Source of the DNA: Jannaschia sp. GRR-S6-38
GTDB taxonomy: Bacteria; Pseudomonadota; Alphaproteobacteria; Rhodobacterales; Rhodobacteraceae
Assembly: GCF_029853695.1 (NCBI RefSeq)
Contig: NZ_CP122537.1
Location: forward strand, 2,997,501-3,061,500
Length of the DNA stretch: 64,000 bases
Direction of reading: 5' to 3'
Each line of letters starts with the position of its first letter. Position 1 is the stretch's first letter. Both the position numbers and the translations under genes were made by a program. Below the pieces are notes generated by a model. The model made no database searches and was not told the origin of the DNA. It saw only the letters and a list, made by a program, of their open reading frames with translations. Shown piece by piece: positions 25,360 through 34,066 of this stretch.

Positions 25360-26343
25360 ATGATGTTCAAGGCACTGGTGGTCGAGAAGGACGATGACGG
25401 CACCCACGCGGCGGTCAAGGATCTGACGCTGGACGACCTGCCCGAGACCGAGGTCACGGTCGCGGTCGAATATTCGACGGTGAACTACAAGGACGGGCTC
25501 TGCATCGGGCCGGGCGGCGGGCTGGTCCGCAAGTATCCGCATGTGCCGGGCATCGATTTCGCCGGCACGGTCGAGACCTCCTCGGACGATCGCTACGCGC
25601 CCGGCGACAAGGTCGTGCTGACCGGCTGGCGCGTGGGCGAGGCGCATTGGGGCGGCTACAGTCAGAAGGCCCGGGTGCGCGCCGACTGGCTGGTGCCGCT
25701 GCCCGACGGGCTGACCACGCGGCAGGCGATGGCGGTGGGCACGGCGGGCTTCACCGCGATGCTGGCCGTGCAGGCGCTGGAGGATCACGGGATCAAGGCC
25801 GGCCCCGCGCTGGTCACCGGGGCCGCGGGCGGCGTGGGTTCGGTGGCCGTGGCGCTCCTCGCCGCACTGGGCAAGGAGGTCGCCGCGGTGACCGGCCGGC
25901 CCGAGCAGGAGGAGTATCTGCGCGGGCTCGGCGCCACGCAGATCGTGCCCCGCGCCGAGCTGGCCGAGACGGTCAAGCGTCCGCTGGAAAGCGAGACCTG
26001 GGGCGGCTGCGTCGACGCCGTCGGCGGCCCGATGCTGGCCCGGCTGCTGGGGCAGATGGAATACGGCGCCTCGGTCGCGGCGGTCGGGCTTGCGGGCGGG
26101 GCGAACCTGCCCGCGACGGTCATCCCCTTCCTGCTGCGCGGCGTGAACCTTCTCGGCATCGACAGCGTGATGCAGCCCTACGACAACCGCGTCCGCGCCT
26201 GGAAGCGGCTGGCGGAGCTTCTGCCGATGGACAAGCTCGAAGGCATGGTGACCGAGGCGACGCTCGCCGATCTGCCCAAGCTGGGCGCGGACATCCTGAA
26301 GGGCCGGGTGCGCGGCCGCGTCGTCGTCGACGTCAACGCCTGA
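25360..26343 (+). CDS. acuI: Acryloyl-CoA reductase (NADPH), AcuI/YhdH family
   Basis: Medium-chain dehydrogenase/reductase that reduces acryloyl-CoA to propionyl-CoA, protecting the cell from toxic acrylate derivatives made during DMSP breakdown. The 327 residues (ATG 25360; 25363 also possible) show the MDR start KALVVEKDDDG, the STVNYKDGLCIGPGGG region, HVPGIDFAGTV, the Rossmann stretch VTGAAGGVGSVAVALLAALG and the family end RGRVVVDVNA. The catalytic zinc cysteines of alcohol dehydrogenases are absent, as in YhdH. It is the second gene of a unit with dmdA. A 13-bp perfect inverted repeat follows. Confidence 0.92.
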   Translation: MMFKALVVEKDDDGTHAAVKDLTLDDLPETEVTVAVEYSTVNYKDGLCIGPGGGLVRKYPHVPGIDFAGTVETSSDDRYAPGDKVVLTGWRVGEAHWGGYSQKARVRADWLVPLPDGLTTRQAMAVGTAGFTAMLAVQALEDHGIKAGPALVTGAAGGVGSVAVALLAALGKEVAAVTGRPEQEEYLRGLGATQIVPRAELAETVKRPLESETWGGCVDAVGGPMLARLLGQMEYGASVAAVGLAGGANLPATVIPFLLRGVNLLGIDSVMQPYDNRVRAWKRLAELLPMDKLEGMVTEATLADLPKLGADILKGRVRGRVVVDVNA

Positions 26344-26356
26344 CCCTGCTTCCGCG

Positions 26357-26390
26357 CCCCGGGCCGCCGCGTGAAACCGGCGGCCCGGGG
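26357..26390 (+). terminator. Perfect 13-bp inverted repeat after acuI
   Basis: CCCCGGGCCGCCG (26357-26369) and CGGCGGCCCGGGG (26378-26390) are perfectly complementary around an 8-nt loop CGTGAAAC. There is no T tract, so it is either a Rho-independent-like block or an RNA 3' stabiliser. It separates the dmdA-acuI unit from uspA. Confidence 0.6.
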
Positions 26391-26534
26391 TCGAAATCCG
26401 GCCCCCGTCCTTCCCGAACCGTTCGTTTTGCCCTCGGTGATGACCGTGTTAGGCTTGCCGGGCGCAGGCCTGGCCCCGCAGCCGCGGCGCGGCTTTCGCA
26501 TGCGACCGAACGAGAAAAGAACGAGGGGGCAACG

Positions 26535-26954
26535 ATGTTCAAACGGATCATGACACCGGTCGACCTGGGACATGTCGACAAGCTGGGGAAGTCCATCGAC
26601 GTGGCGGCGGCGCTGGCGCGGATGGCCGGGGGGACCGTCACCTTCGTCTCGGTCACCGCCAACACGCCCGGCAAGCTGGCGCATACGCCCAAGGAATTCG
26701 AGGCCAAGCTCAAGGCCTTCGCCGAGGCGCAGGCGAAGAGCCACGGGATCGAGGCCGATGCCCATATGATCGTCGTCCCGGACCCCACCGCCGAGGTCGA
26801 TGACGGGCTCTTGCACGCCGCCGAGGAGCTGCAGGCCGACGTCGTGGTCATGGCATCCCACCCGCCGGGGCTGGCCGAGTATTTCTGGCCCTCGAACGGC
26901 GGCAAGGTCGCCGCGCATTCGAAAGCATCGGTCTTCGTCGTCCGCGATCACTGA
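26535..26954 (+). CDS. Universal stress protein (UspA family)
   Basis: Small nucleotide-binding stress protein of 139 residues: beta start FKRIMTPVDLG, mid-region FVSVTANTPGKL, and the C-terminal VVMASHPPGLAEYFWPSNGGKVAAHSKASVFVVR. It lacks an exact G2xG9xGS/T ATP-binding loop, since SNGGKVAAHSKAS deviates. It is 49 bp upstream of a BCCT transporter. UspA genes are often paired with compatible-solute or TRAP transporters and may modulate them. Confidence 0.9.
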   Translation: MFKRIMTPVDLGHVDKLGKSIDVAAALARMAGGTVTFVSVTANTPGKLAHTPKEFEAKLKAFAEAQAKSHGIEADAHMIVVPDPTAEVDDGLLHAAEELQADVVVMASHPPGLAEYFWPSNGGKVAAHSKASVFVVRDH

Positions 26955-27003
26955 CGGGATGAGACGGAAGACCGAATACGAACGACCGACAGGAGAGACA
27001 GAG

Positions 27004-28644
27004 ATGGCAGACGCAACCCAGCAACACGGGATACCCGAGCCGGAGGGCACCGTCGCCGGCATCGAGACCGATTACGAGATCGGCCAGGACAATGTCGAAG
27101 GCTCGCTCCTGCGCGCCAAGTTCGACATCCACAACCCGGTCTTCCCGATCTCGGCCGCCGCGATCGTGGCCTTCGTCTTCTACACGCTGGCGCTGCCCGA
27201 ACAGGCGGCGTCGGTCTTCTCGGCCATGTTCAGCTTCACCACGAAGAATTTCGACTGGTTCCTGATCGGATCGGCCGACCTGGTCGTGATCTTCGCGCTC
27301 CTGCTGATCGTGACGCCCTTCGGCTCGGTTCGCCTGGGCGGCTCGGACGCGGTGCCGGACTACACCTATCTCGGCTGGTTCGCGATGCTGTTCGCGGCGG
27401 GCATGGGCATCGGGCTGATGTTCTACGGCGTGTCCGAGCCGTTGAGCCATTTTTCGACCGCCTTCGGCGGCACCACGGCGGAAGGCGACCTGCGCACCGA
27501 CTGGGCGCCGTTGACCGGCGCGCTGGACGACCAGCAAGGCTCGATCCGGCTCGGCATGGCCGCAACGATCTACCACTGGGGCCTGCACCCCTGGGCGATC
27601 TACGCCACCGTCGCGCTGGCGCTGGCGCTGTTTACCTTCAACAAGGGCCTTCCGCTGACCATTCGCTCGGCCTTCTACCCGCTCTTGGGCGAGCGCATCT
27701 GGGGCTGGCCGGGCCACGTGATCGACATCATCGCGGTCTTCGCGACGCTGTTCGGTCTCGCCACCTCGCTGGGCTTCGGCGCCACGCAGGCCAATGCTGG
27801 CCTCAACGAGCTGTTCGGCGTGCCCATCGGCAACACGACCGAAGTGGTCCTGATCACCGTCATCACCGCCGTGGCGCTGGTCTCGGTCATGCGGGGCCTC
27901 GACGGCGGCGTGAAGGTGCTGTCCGAGATCAACATGGGGCTCGCCGGTCTGCTGGCGCTTTTCGTGCTGGTCGTCGGGCCGACCGCCTTCCTGCTGTCCT
28001 TCTTCTGGGACAGCCTGCTGGCATATTTCCAGTTCATGCCCGCGCTGGCCAATCCCTTCGGCCGCGAGGACGTGAACTTCAGCCAGGGCTGGACGGCCTT
28101 CTACTGGGCGTGGTGGATCAGCTGGTCCCCCTTCGTGGGCATGTTCATCGCCCGCGTCAGCCGAGGCCGCACGGTGCGCGAATTCGTCATCTGCGTGCTG
28201 CTGATCCCCTCGCTGGTCTGCGTGATGTGGATGTCGATCTTCGGCGGCACGGCGATCAACCAGGTGCTGACCGAGGGCTACACGGGCGCGCAGGACGCGG
28301 ACCTGCCGCTGCAGCTCTTCCGGATGCTGGATCCGCTGCCGCTGGCCTCGATCACCTCCTTCATCGGGATCATCCTGGTGATCGTGTTCTTCGTGACCTC
28401 GTCGGACTCGGGCTCGCTGGTGATCGACACCATCACCGCCGGCGGCAAGGTCGACGCGCCGATGCCCCAGCGGGTGTTCTGGTGCATCTTCGAGGGCGCG
28501 GTGGCCGTCGCGCTGCTGATCGGCGGGGGCCTCGCGGCGCTGCAGTCGATGGTGATCTCGACGGGCCTTCTGTTCACGCTGGTGCTGCTGGTGATGTGCT
28601 GGTGCATCTTCCGCGGGCTGCAGGACGAGCGCGCCAAGGCGTGA
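27004..28644 (+). CDS. BCCT family betaine/carnitine/choline-type transporter
   Basis: Inner-membrane transporter of 546 residues with about 12 helices. BCCT hallmarks are present: the glycine-rich AAGMGIGLMFYGVSEPLSHF in the third helix, IYHWGLHPWAIYA, FATLFGLATSLGFGA, the FYWAWWISWSPFVGMFIARVSRGRTVREF block with the aromatic box tryptophans, and TSSDSGSLVIDT. The N-terminus is long and acidic. CAGGAGAGACAGAG before the ATG fixes the start. With a UspA in front and dmdA-acuI next door, uptake of DMSP or glycine betaine is likely, but the substrate is inferred from context. Confidence 0.93.
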   Translation: MADATQQHGIPEPEGTVAGIETDYEIGQDNVEGSLLRAKFDIHNPVFPISAAAIVAFVFYTLALPEQAASVFSAMFSFTTKNFDWFLIGSADLVVIFALLLIVTPFGSVRLGGSDAVPDYTYLGWFAMLFAAGMGIGLMFYGVSEPLSHFSTAFGGTTAEGDLRTDWAPLTGALDDQQGSIRLGMAATIYHWGLHPWAIYATVALALALFTFNKGLPLTIRSAFYPLLGERIWGWPGHVIDIIAVFATLFGLATSLGFGATQANAGLNELFGVPIGNTTEVVLITVITAVALVSVMRGLDGGVKVLSEINMGLAGLLALFVLVVGPTAFLLSFFWDSLLAYFQFMPALANPFGREDVNFSQGWTAFYWAWWISWSPFVGMFIARVSRGRTVREFVICVLLIPSLVCVMWMSIFGGTAINQVLTEGYTGAQDADLPLQLFRMLDPLPLASITSFIGIILVIVFFVTSSDSGSLVIDTITAGGKVDAPMPQRVFWCIFEGAVAVALLIGGGLAALQSMVISTGLLFTLVLLVMCWCIFRGLQDERAKA

Positions 28645-28666
28645 TGCGACCGCCGCGCGCGCCACG

Positions 28667-28692
28667 GATCGGGGGCCTTCGGGCCCCCGATC
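28667..28692 (+). terminator. Hairpin after the BCCT gene
   Basis: GATCGGGGGCC and GGCCCCCGATC form a perfect 11-bp stem with a stable TTCG tetraloop (28678-28681). No T run follows. Probable terminator or 3' end of the uspA-BCCT transcript, 23 bp after the stop codon. Confidence 0.65.
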
Positions 28693-28740
28693 GCGTTCCG
28701 GGCCGTTGCCCCGGGCCGGCCCCCGCTTAGGTTGCGCACC

Positions 28741-30120
28741 ATGGCACCGATCATTCTCTGGATGCGCCGGGATTTCCGGCTGAGCGACAACCCGGCCCTG
28801 GCATGGGCGGCCGAACAGGGCCGGCCCGTGATCCCCGTCTTCATCCGCGACGAGGTGGTCGAGGGCTGGGGCGCCGCGCCGACCTGGCGGCTGGGCCTGG
28901 GCCTCGAGGCGCTGGCCGAGCGGCTGGAGGGGATCGGCAGCCGGCTGATCCTGCGGCAGGGCCGCGCGCTGGAGGTGCTGCGCGCGCTGGTTCAGGAGAC
29001 CGGCGCCGAGACGGTGACCTGGAACCGCCTCTACGTGCCCGACGAGCGCGCCCGCGACACCGAGGTGAAGGAAGCGCTGCGCGAGGACGGGCTGGAGGCG
29101 CGGTCGCATCACGGCCACGTCCTTTTCGAGCCTTGGACCGTCGAGACCGGATCGGGCGGGTTCTACAAGGTCTACACGCCGTTCTGGAAGAACGTCCGCG
29201 GCCGCGAGGTGGGCGACACGCTCTCCGCCCCGTCGGCGCTCGCCACGCCGTCATCCTGGCCCGAGAGCGACGTTCTGGCCGATTGGGAGCTGGGCCGCGC
29301 GATGCGGCGCGGGGCCGAGATCGTCGCCAAGCATGTCGTGGTGGGCGAAACCTCGGCCCGCTCGCGCCTGTCGGCCTTCGTGGCCGACCGGATCGACGCC
29401 TATGACAGCGCCCGTGACAAGCTGGCCGTCAACGGCACCTCGGGGCTGTCGGAAAACCTGACTTGGGGCGAGATCTCGGCCCGGTCCTGCTGGCACGCGG
29501 GCCAGCGCGCCCTGCAGGACGGCTCGAAGGGCGCGGAGACCTTCCTGTCGGAACTGGTCTGGCGCGATTTCGCCCACCATCTCGCCTATCACACGCCGCG
29601 CCTGACGACCGAGAACTGGCGCGAGGAGTGGGACGGCTTCCCCTGGCGCGACGACAATCCGGACGCCGAGGCCTGGCGGCGCGGGCAGACCGGCATCGAC
29701 GTGGTCGATGCCGCCATGCGCGAGCTCTACGTCACCGGACGGATGCATAACCGTGCCCGGATGCTCGTCGCCTCGCTGCTCACGAAGCACCTGATGACGC
29801 ATTGGCGCGTCGGCTGCGACTGGTTCGCGGACACGCTGGTCGACTGGGATCCGGCCTCGAACGCGATGGGCTGGCAGTGGAGCGCGGGCTCGGGCCCCGA
29901 CGCCACGCCCTTCTTCCGCGTCTTCAATCCCGAGACGCAGGGCGAGAAATTCGACCCCAGGCACGAATACCGCGATCGCTGGCTGCAATCCGACGACTTC
30001 TATGCCGCGATCCCGGAGAGCTGGGGCCTGTCGCCGGACGACCCGCGGCCCGCGCCCATCGTCGGGCTGAAGGAAGGCCGCGAGCGGGCGCTCGACGCCT
30101 ATCGCGACTTCAAGGACTGA
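28741..30120 (+). CDS. phrB: Deoxyribodipyrimidine photolyase (cryptochrome/photolyase family)
   Basis: Light-driven repair of cyclobutane pyrimidine dimers. The 459-residue length fits class I CPD photolyases. The N-terminal alpha/beta antenna domain starts IILWMRRDFRLSDNPAL and contains VTWNRLYVPDERARDTEVKEAL. The FAD domain has SELVWRDFAHHLAYH, WRRGQTGIDVVDAAMRELYVTGRMHNRARMLVASLLTKHL, and the C-terminal DWDPASNAMGWQWSAGSGPDATPFFRVFNP, where the conserved tryptophans lie. It is followed 79 bp later by cfa; in Rhodobacter sphaeroides both functions belong to the singlet-oxygen RpoE response, but I found no matching promoter motif. Confidence 0.95.
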   Translation: MAPIILWMRRDFRLSDNPALAWAAEQGRPVIPVFIRDEVVEGWGAAPTWRLGLGLEALAERLEGIGSRLILRQGRALEVLRALVQETGAETVTWNRLYVPDERARDTEVKEALREDGLEARSHHGHVLFEPWTVETGSGGFYKVYTPFWKNVRGREVGDTLSAPSALATPSSWPESDVLADWELGRAMRRGAEIVAKHVVVGETSARSRLSAFVADRIDAYDSARDKLAVNGTSGLSENLTWGEISARSCWHAGQRALQDGSKGAETFLSELVWRDFAHHLAYHTPRLTTENWREEWDGFPWRDDNPDAEAWRRGQTGIDVVDAAMRELYVTGRMHNRARMLVASLLTKHLMTHWRVGCDWFADTLVDWDPASNAMGWQWSAGSGPDATPFFRVFNPETQGEKFDPRHEYRDRWLQSDDFYAAIPESWGLSPDDPRPAPIVGLKEGRERALDAYRDFKD

Positions 30121-30199
30121 AACCGAACCGGGCTGCGGCCCGTATCTTGCTGCGAGGCGCGGGGGATGGTCTTGTCCCGCGCGAAATCCGGGGGACTCG

Positions 30200-31411
30200 A
30201 TGACTGCACTCACGACGACACAGGGACAGCGCAACCTGCCCCGCTTCTTCCGCATGGCCTTCGCCATCGCCGGGGGCGCGCAGAGCGGGCGGCTGGACGT
30301 CATCCTGCCCGACGGGCGGCGGTTCCGTCAGCAAGGCGCGGCGCCGGGCCCGATGGCCGAGATCGAGATCCGCGATCCGGCGGTGTTCGGGCGGCTTCTG
30401 CGCGACGGCGACGTGGGCTTCATGGAAAGCTACATGGACGGGCAATGGGACACGCCCGACCTGCAGGCCGTGTTCGACTGGATCAGCAAGGAAGGCGACC
30501 GGATCATCCAGGGCTTCACCGGCGCGAAGCTCGTGCAGTTCGTCGAGAAGCTACGCTTCTGGCTGCGGCGCAACTCGCGGCAGCAGGCCCGGCGCAACAT
30601 CGCCGCGCATTACGACCTGGGGAACGCCTTCTACGGCGCGTGGCTGGACGAGACGATGACCTATTCGGCGGGGCTGTATCCGACCGGCCAGGAAAGCCTC
30701 GAAAACGCCCAAATCGCCAAATATGCCTCGATTGTCGACCGTATGGACGTGAAGGAAGGCGACCACGTGCTGGAGATCGGATGCGGATGGGGGGGCTTCG
30801 CGGAATATGCCGCGGGCACGCGCGGGCTGCGCGTGACGGGCCTGACCCTGAGCCGCGAGCAGCTGGCCTATGCGCGCGCGCGCATCGAGAAGGCGGGCCT
30901 GTCCGACCGCGTCGAGCTGAAGCTGCAGGATTACCGCGACGAGACCGGTACCTATGACGGCATCGCCTCGATCGAGATGTTCGAGGCGGTGGGCCAGAAA
31001 TACTGGCCCACCTATTTCGCCACGCTGCGCGACCGGCTGCGGCCCGGGCGATCCGCCTCGTTGCAGATCATCACCGTGCCCGACCGCCGCTGGGAGAGCT
31101 ATTCGACCTCGATCGACTTCATCCAGAAATACATCTTCCCGGGCGGCATGCTGCCCGCGCCGAAGAAGCTGTCCGAGGAGGTCGCGCGCGCCGGGCTGGA
31201 GGAGGGCGACAGCCTGAGCCTCGCCGAAGGCTACTCGATCACGCTGCGCCGCTGGTTCGACCGGTTCAACGCGCGCTGGTCCGAGATCGCGCCGATGGGC
31301 TTCGACGACCGCTTCCGCCGGATGTGGAACCTCTACCTGACCAGCACCGCGGGCGCCTTCGAATACGGGCTCTGCGACGTGGTGCAGATGACCGTGAGAA
31401 AGCCCGCCTGA
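30200..31411 (+). CDS. cfa: Cyclopropane-fatty-acyl-phospholipid synthase family methyltransferase
   Basis: SAM-dependent enzyme that modifies unsaturated acyl chains of membrane lipids. The 403 residues show an N-terminal lipid-binding part (about 1-110), the family block NIAAHYDLGNAFYGAWLDETMTYSAG, the SAM motif HVLEIGCGWGGFAEYAAG, and IEMFEAVGQKYWPTYF with the conserved glutamate, ending with YSITLRRWFDRF. Acyl-chain modification other than cyclopropanation is possible in this family. trgA follows 12 bp later, so cfa may lead the tellurite-resistance operon. Confidence 0.93.
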   Translation: MTALTTTQGQRNLPRFFRMAFAIAGGAQSGRLDVILPDGRRFRQQGAAPGPMAEIEIRDPAVFGRLLRDGDVGFMESYMDGQWDTPDLQAVFDWISKEGDRIIQGFTGAKLVQFVEKLRFWLRRNSRQQARRNIAAHYDLGNAFYGAWLDETMTYSAGLYPTGQESLENAQIAKYASIVDRMDVKEGDHVLEIGCGWGGFAEYAAGTRGLRVTGLTLSREQLAYARARIEKAGLSDRVELKLQDYRDETGTYDGIASIEMFEAVGQKYWPTYFATLRDRLRPGRSASLQIITVPDRRWESYSTSIDFIQKYIFPGGMLPAPKKLSEEVARAGLEEGDSLSLAEGYSITLRRWFDRFNARWSEIAPMGFDDRFRRMWNLYLTSTAGAFEYGLCDVVQMTVRKPA

Positions 31412-31423
31412 GGAGACGGACCC

Positions 31424-31885
31424 ATGCCCACCCCCGCGAAACTCGTCAGTGCCATCCTGTTCGCCGCCCTGTGCTGGTGGGTGGGCGAGATGGTCGTGCG
31501 CCATTCGTTGCCCGAGGGGCAAACCGTCGGCCGGATGCGCGAGGTTCTGGCGCTGGGCGGGCTGATCGTGGGCTGGAAATACATCGGCAAGGCCGCGACC
31601 GGGCAGACCGGGCGCGGCAACCGCATCGCCTATGTCATCACGGCGGGCGTGGGCGCGGCCGTCATCATGCTGATCCTCACGCTGGCGCTGCATTCGGCGG
31701 CCGCCACGCTGGAGGAGTCGCTGAGCTCGAAATACACCGAGGTCGGGCTCGCCGCCGAGGCGTGGATGGAATACGCGCTGAAGGATTTCCAGCTCGCCGC
31801 CCATCCGATCGTGCTGGCCACGCTCTTCGCGGGCAGCGCGGTGGTCGGCCTCCTGGCGGGGATCGTCGGCCGCGTGACGCGGTGA
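31424..31885 (+). CDS. trgA: TrgA family membrane protein (tellurite resistance)
   Basis: Membrane protein of 153 residues with about four helices (near 5-22, 40-55, 68-90 and 125-145). The opening TPAKLVSAILFAALCWWVGEMV and GLIVGWKYIGKAATGQ match TrgA of Rhodobacter, where trgA and trgB together raise tellurite resistance. The gene order trgA-trgB-cysK here is the same as in that organism. The stop overlaps the trgB start (GTGA). The biochemical role is unknown. Confidence 0.88.
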   Translation: MPTPAKLVSAILFAALCWWVGEMVVRHSLPEGQTVGRMREVLALGGLIVGWKYIGKAATGQTGRGNRIAYVITAGVGAAVIMLILTLALHSAAATLEESLSSKYTEVGLAAEAWMEYALKDFQLAAHPIVLATLFAGSAVVGLLAGIVGRVTR

Positions 31886-32982
31886 GCCGCTACTTCCTGT
31901 TCGGCACATTGCGCTGGCAGACCCTGCTGACCGAGGTGGCGGGGCGGCCCGTCGCCTGCACCCCCGCGACCCTGACCGGCTGGTCCGTCGAGCGCGCGGC
32001 GCGCGGCGACTGGCCGGTGCTGGTGGAGGGCGGGTCCTGCACGGGGCTTCTGACCGAGCCGCTGGACGCGGGGCCGCGGGCCCGCCTCGATTGGTATGAA
32101 ACCGCCTTCGACTACGCCCCCGAGGCCGTGACCGTGGGGGCCGAGCCCGCGCTGGTCTACCGCGCCGATGACGCGGGGGCGGGCGAGGGCTGGGATCTCG
32201 ACGCGTGGATCGCCGCGCATGGCGCGCGCACCCGGCTCGCCGCGGCGGAGGTGATGCGCGGCCTCGGTCGTGTCAGCCAGACCGACCTGGCCGCCCGACG
32301 CGGCATGATCCACGCTCGCGCCGACGGCACGCTGCGGGTGCGCGGCACGCGCCGCCCGGTGACGACCGGCCCGAGCTTCACCGTCGATGACATCGAGGTG
32401 CTGGGCCGCCGCCATCCCCATGACGGCTTCACCGGGATCGAGGAATGGCGCATCGACCATCCGCGCTTCGACGGCAGCCGCTCGGGGCCGCTGACGCGGA
32501 CGGTGGCGACGACCACGGACGCGGCGACGGTCCTGCCCTACGACCCGGTCCGCGACCGCGTTCTGGTGGTCGAGCAGGTGCGCATGGGGGCGCTCGCCAA
32601 CGGCGATCCGCAACCCTGGATGATCGAGCCGGTCGCCGGGATGATCGACGCCGGCGAGGGGCCCGAGGCCTGCGCGCTGCGCGAGCTGGAGGAGGAGGCA
32701 GGCCTGCGCGCCCCGCCCGAGGCGCTGCATTTCGTGGCCCGCTACTACCCCAGCCCCGGCGTGCTGGCGCAGCTCCTGCACAGCTACGTCGTGACCTGCG
32801 ACCTGCCCGACGGCGCGGCGGGGCTGGGCGGGCTCGACGCGGAGCACGAGGACCTGCGCCTGCATCTCCTGGCGCTGGACGATCTGCTGGCGATGATCCC
32901 CTCGGGCGAGGCGGCGAACGCGCCGCTGGTCGCCAGCGCGCAATGGCTCGCGCTGAACCGCGAGCGGCTGCGCGCCGGTTGA
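31882..32982 (+). CDS. trgB: TrgB: gamma-glutamylcyclotransferase-like domain fused to Nudix hydrolase
   Basis: GTG start overlapping the trgA stop; 366 residues. The N-terminal third (SRYFLFGTLRWQTLLTEVAG to about 100) resembles the AIG2/GGCT fold. The C-terminal half is a Nudix domain close to ADP-sugar pyrophosphatases: GMIDAGEGPEACALRELEEEAG fits the Nudix box Gx5Ex7REUxEExGU exactly, and it is preceded by the NudF-like WRIDHPRFDGSRSGPLTR. It presumably hydrolyses a nucleoside diphosphate derivative. It is known genetically as a tellurite resistance determinant; the physiological substrate is not known. Confidence 0.9.
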   Translation: MSRYFLFGTLRWQTLLTEVAGRPVACTPATLTGWSVERAARGDWPVLVEGGSCTGLLTEPLDAGPRARLDWYETAFDYAPEAVTVGAEPALVYRADDAGAGEGWDLDAWIAAHGARTRLAAAEVMRGLGRVSQTDLAARRGMIHARADGTLRVRGTRRPVTTGPSFTVDDIEVLGRRHPHDGFTGIEEWRIDHPRFDGSRSGPLTRTVATTTDAATVLPYDPVRDRVLVVEQVRMGALANGDPQPWMIEPVAGMIDAGEGPEACALRELEEEAGLRAPPEALHFVARYYPSPGVLAQLLHSYVVTCDLPDGAAGLGGLDAEHEDLRLHLLALDDLLAMIPSGEAANAPLVASAQWLALNRERLRAG

Positions 32983-33037
32983 AGCCGGGCGGGCCGGGCA
33001 CTAGACCAAGGCGGAACATGCCGAAGGGGGCGCCGCC

Positions 33038-34066
33038 GTGACCATCCACCAGAACCTCGTCGACGCCATCGGCAACACGCCCTTGATCCGGCTCAACGCC
33101 GTCTCGGAGGAGACCGGCTGCGAGATCCTCGGCAAGGCGGAGTTCATGAACCCTGGCCAGTCGGTGAAGGACCGCGCCGCGCTCTGGATCATCCGCGACG
33201 CGATCAAGCGCGGCACGCTCAAGCCCGGCGGCACCATCGTCGAGGGCACCGCGGGCAATACCGGGATCGGGCTGTCGCTGGTCGGCGCGGCGCTGGGCTT
33301 TCGCACCGTCATCGTCATCCCCGAGACCCAGTCCGAGGAGAAGAAGGACATGCTGCGCCTCGCCGGCGCCACGCTGGTGCAGGTGCCCGCCAAGCCCTAC
33401 CGCGATCCCAACAACTACGTGCGCTATTCCGGCCGGCTGGCCGAGGCGCTGAACCGGACCGAGCCCAACGGCGCGATCTGGGCCAACCAGTTCGACAACG
33501 TGGCTAACCGGCAGGCCCATGTCGAAAGCACCGCGCCAGAGATCTGGACCGACACGGACGGCAAGGTCGACGGCTTCATCTGCGCCGTCGGATCGGGCGG
33601 GACGGCCGCGGGCGTGGCGCAGGTGCTGCAGCCCAAGGGCGTGAAATGCGGCATCGCCGATCCGATGGGGTCGGCGCTCTACAATTTCTACGCCGAGGGC
33701 GCGCTGAAAGCCGAGGGCGACTCGGTCTCCGAGGGCATCGGCCAGGGGCGCATCACCGCCAATCTCGAAGGGTTCACGCCCGATTTCGCCTGCCAGGTCA
33801 CCGACCAGGAGGCGCTGCCCATCGTCTTCGACCTGCTGAAGGCGGAAGGGCTCTGCATGGGCGGCTCGACCGGCGTCAATATCGGCGGCGCGGTCAAGAT
33901 GGCCCGGCATCTCGGGCCCGGCCACACGATCGTGACGATCCTGTGCGACTACGGCACGCGCTACCAGTCCAAGATCTACAACCCCGAGTTCCTGCGTTCG
34001 AAGAACCTGCCCGTGCCCGACTGGCTGGACGGGCCCGGGCGCGAGGTCCCCTCGGTCTTCGAATGA
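33038..34066 (+). CDS. cysK: Cysteine synthase A (O-acetylserine sulfhydrylase)
   Basis: PLP enzyme that makes cysteine from O-acetylserine and sulfide. From the GTG at 33038 it has 342 residues, slightly longer than the E. coli enzyme because of a C-terminal extension. The PLP lysine is K44 in NPGQSVKDRAA; EGTAGNTGIGLS is the substrate-binding loop and VGSGGTAAGVAQVL the phosphate loop. Thiol supply links it to the preceding tellurite genes, and it also meets the sulfur load of DMSP and taurine use seen elsewhere in the window. Its stop overlaps the next start (ATGA). Confidence 0.94.
   Translation: MTIHQNLVDAIGNTPLIRLNAVSEETGCEILGKAEFMNPGQSVKDRAALWIIRDAIKRGTLKPGGTIVEGTAGNTGIGLSLVGAALGFRTVIVIPETQSEEKKDMLRLAGATLVQVPAKPYRDPNNYVRYSGRLAEALNRTEPNGAIWANQFDNVANRQAHVESTAPEIWTDTDGKVDGFICAVGSGGTAAGVAQVLQPKGVKCGIADPMGSALYNFYAEGALKAEGDSVSEGIGQGRITANLEGFTPDFACQVTDQEALPIVFDLLKAEGLCMGGSTGVNIGGAVKMARHLGPGHTIVTILCDYGTRYQSKIYNPEFLRSKNLPVPDWLDGPGREVPSVFE

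Noticed and set aside
26848..29118. 756-codon open frame on the minus strand
   Set aside because: It covers the BCCT transporter and photolyase antisense; the product is His/Arg/Asp-rich with no recognisable fold.
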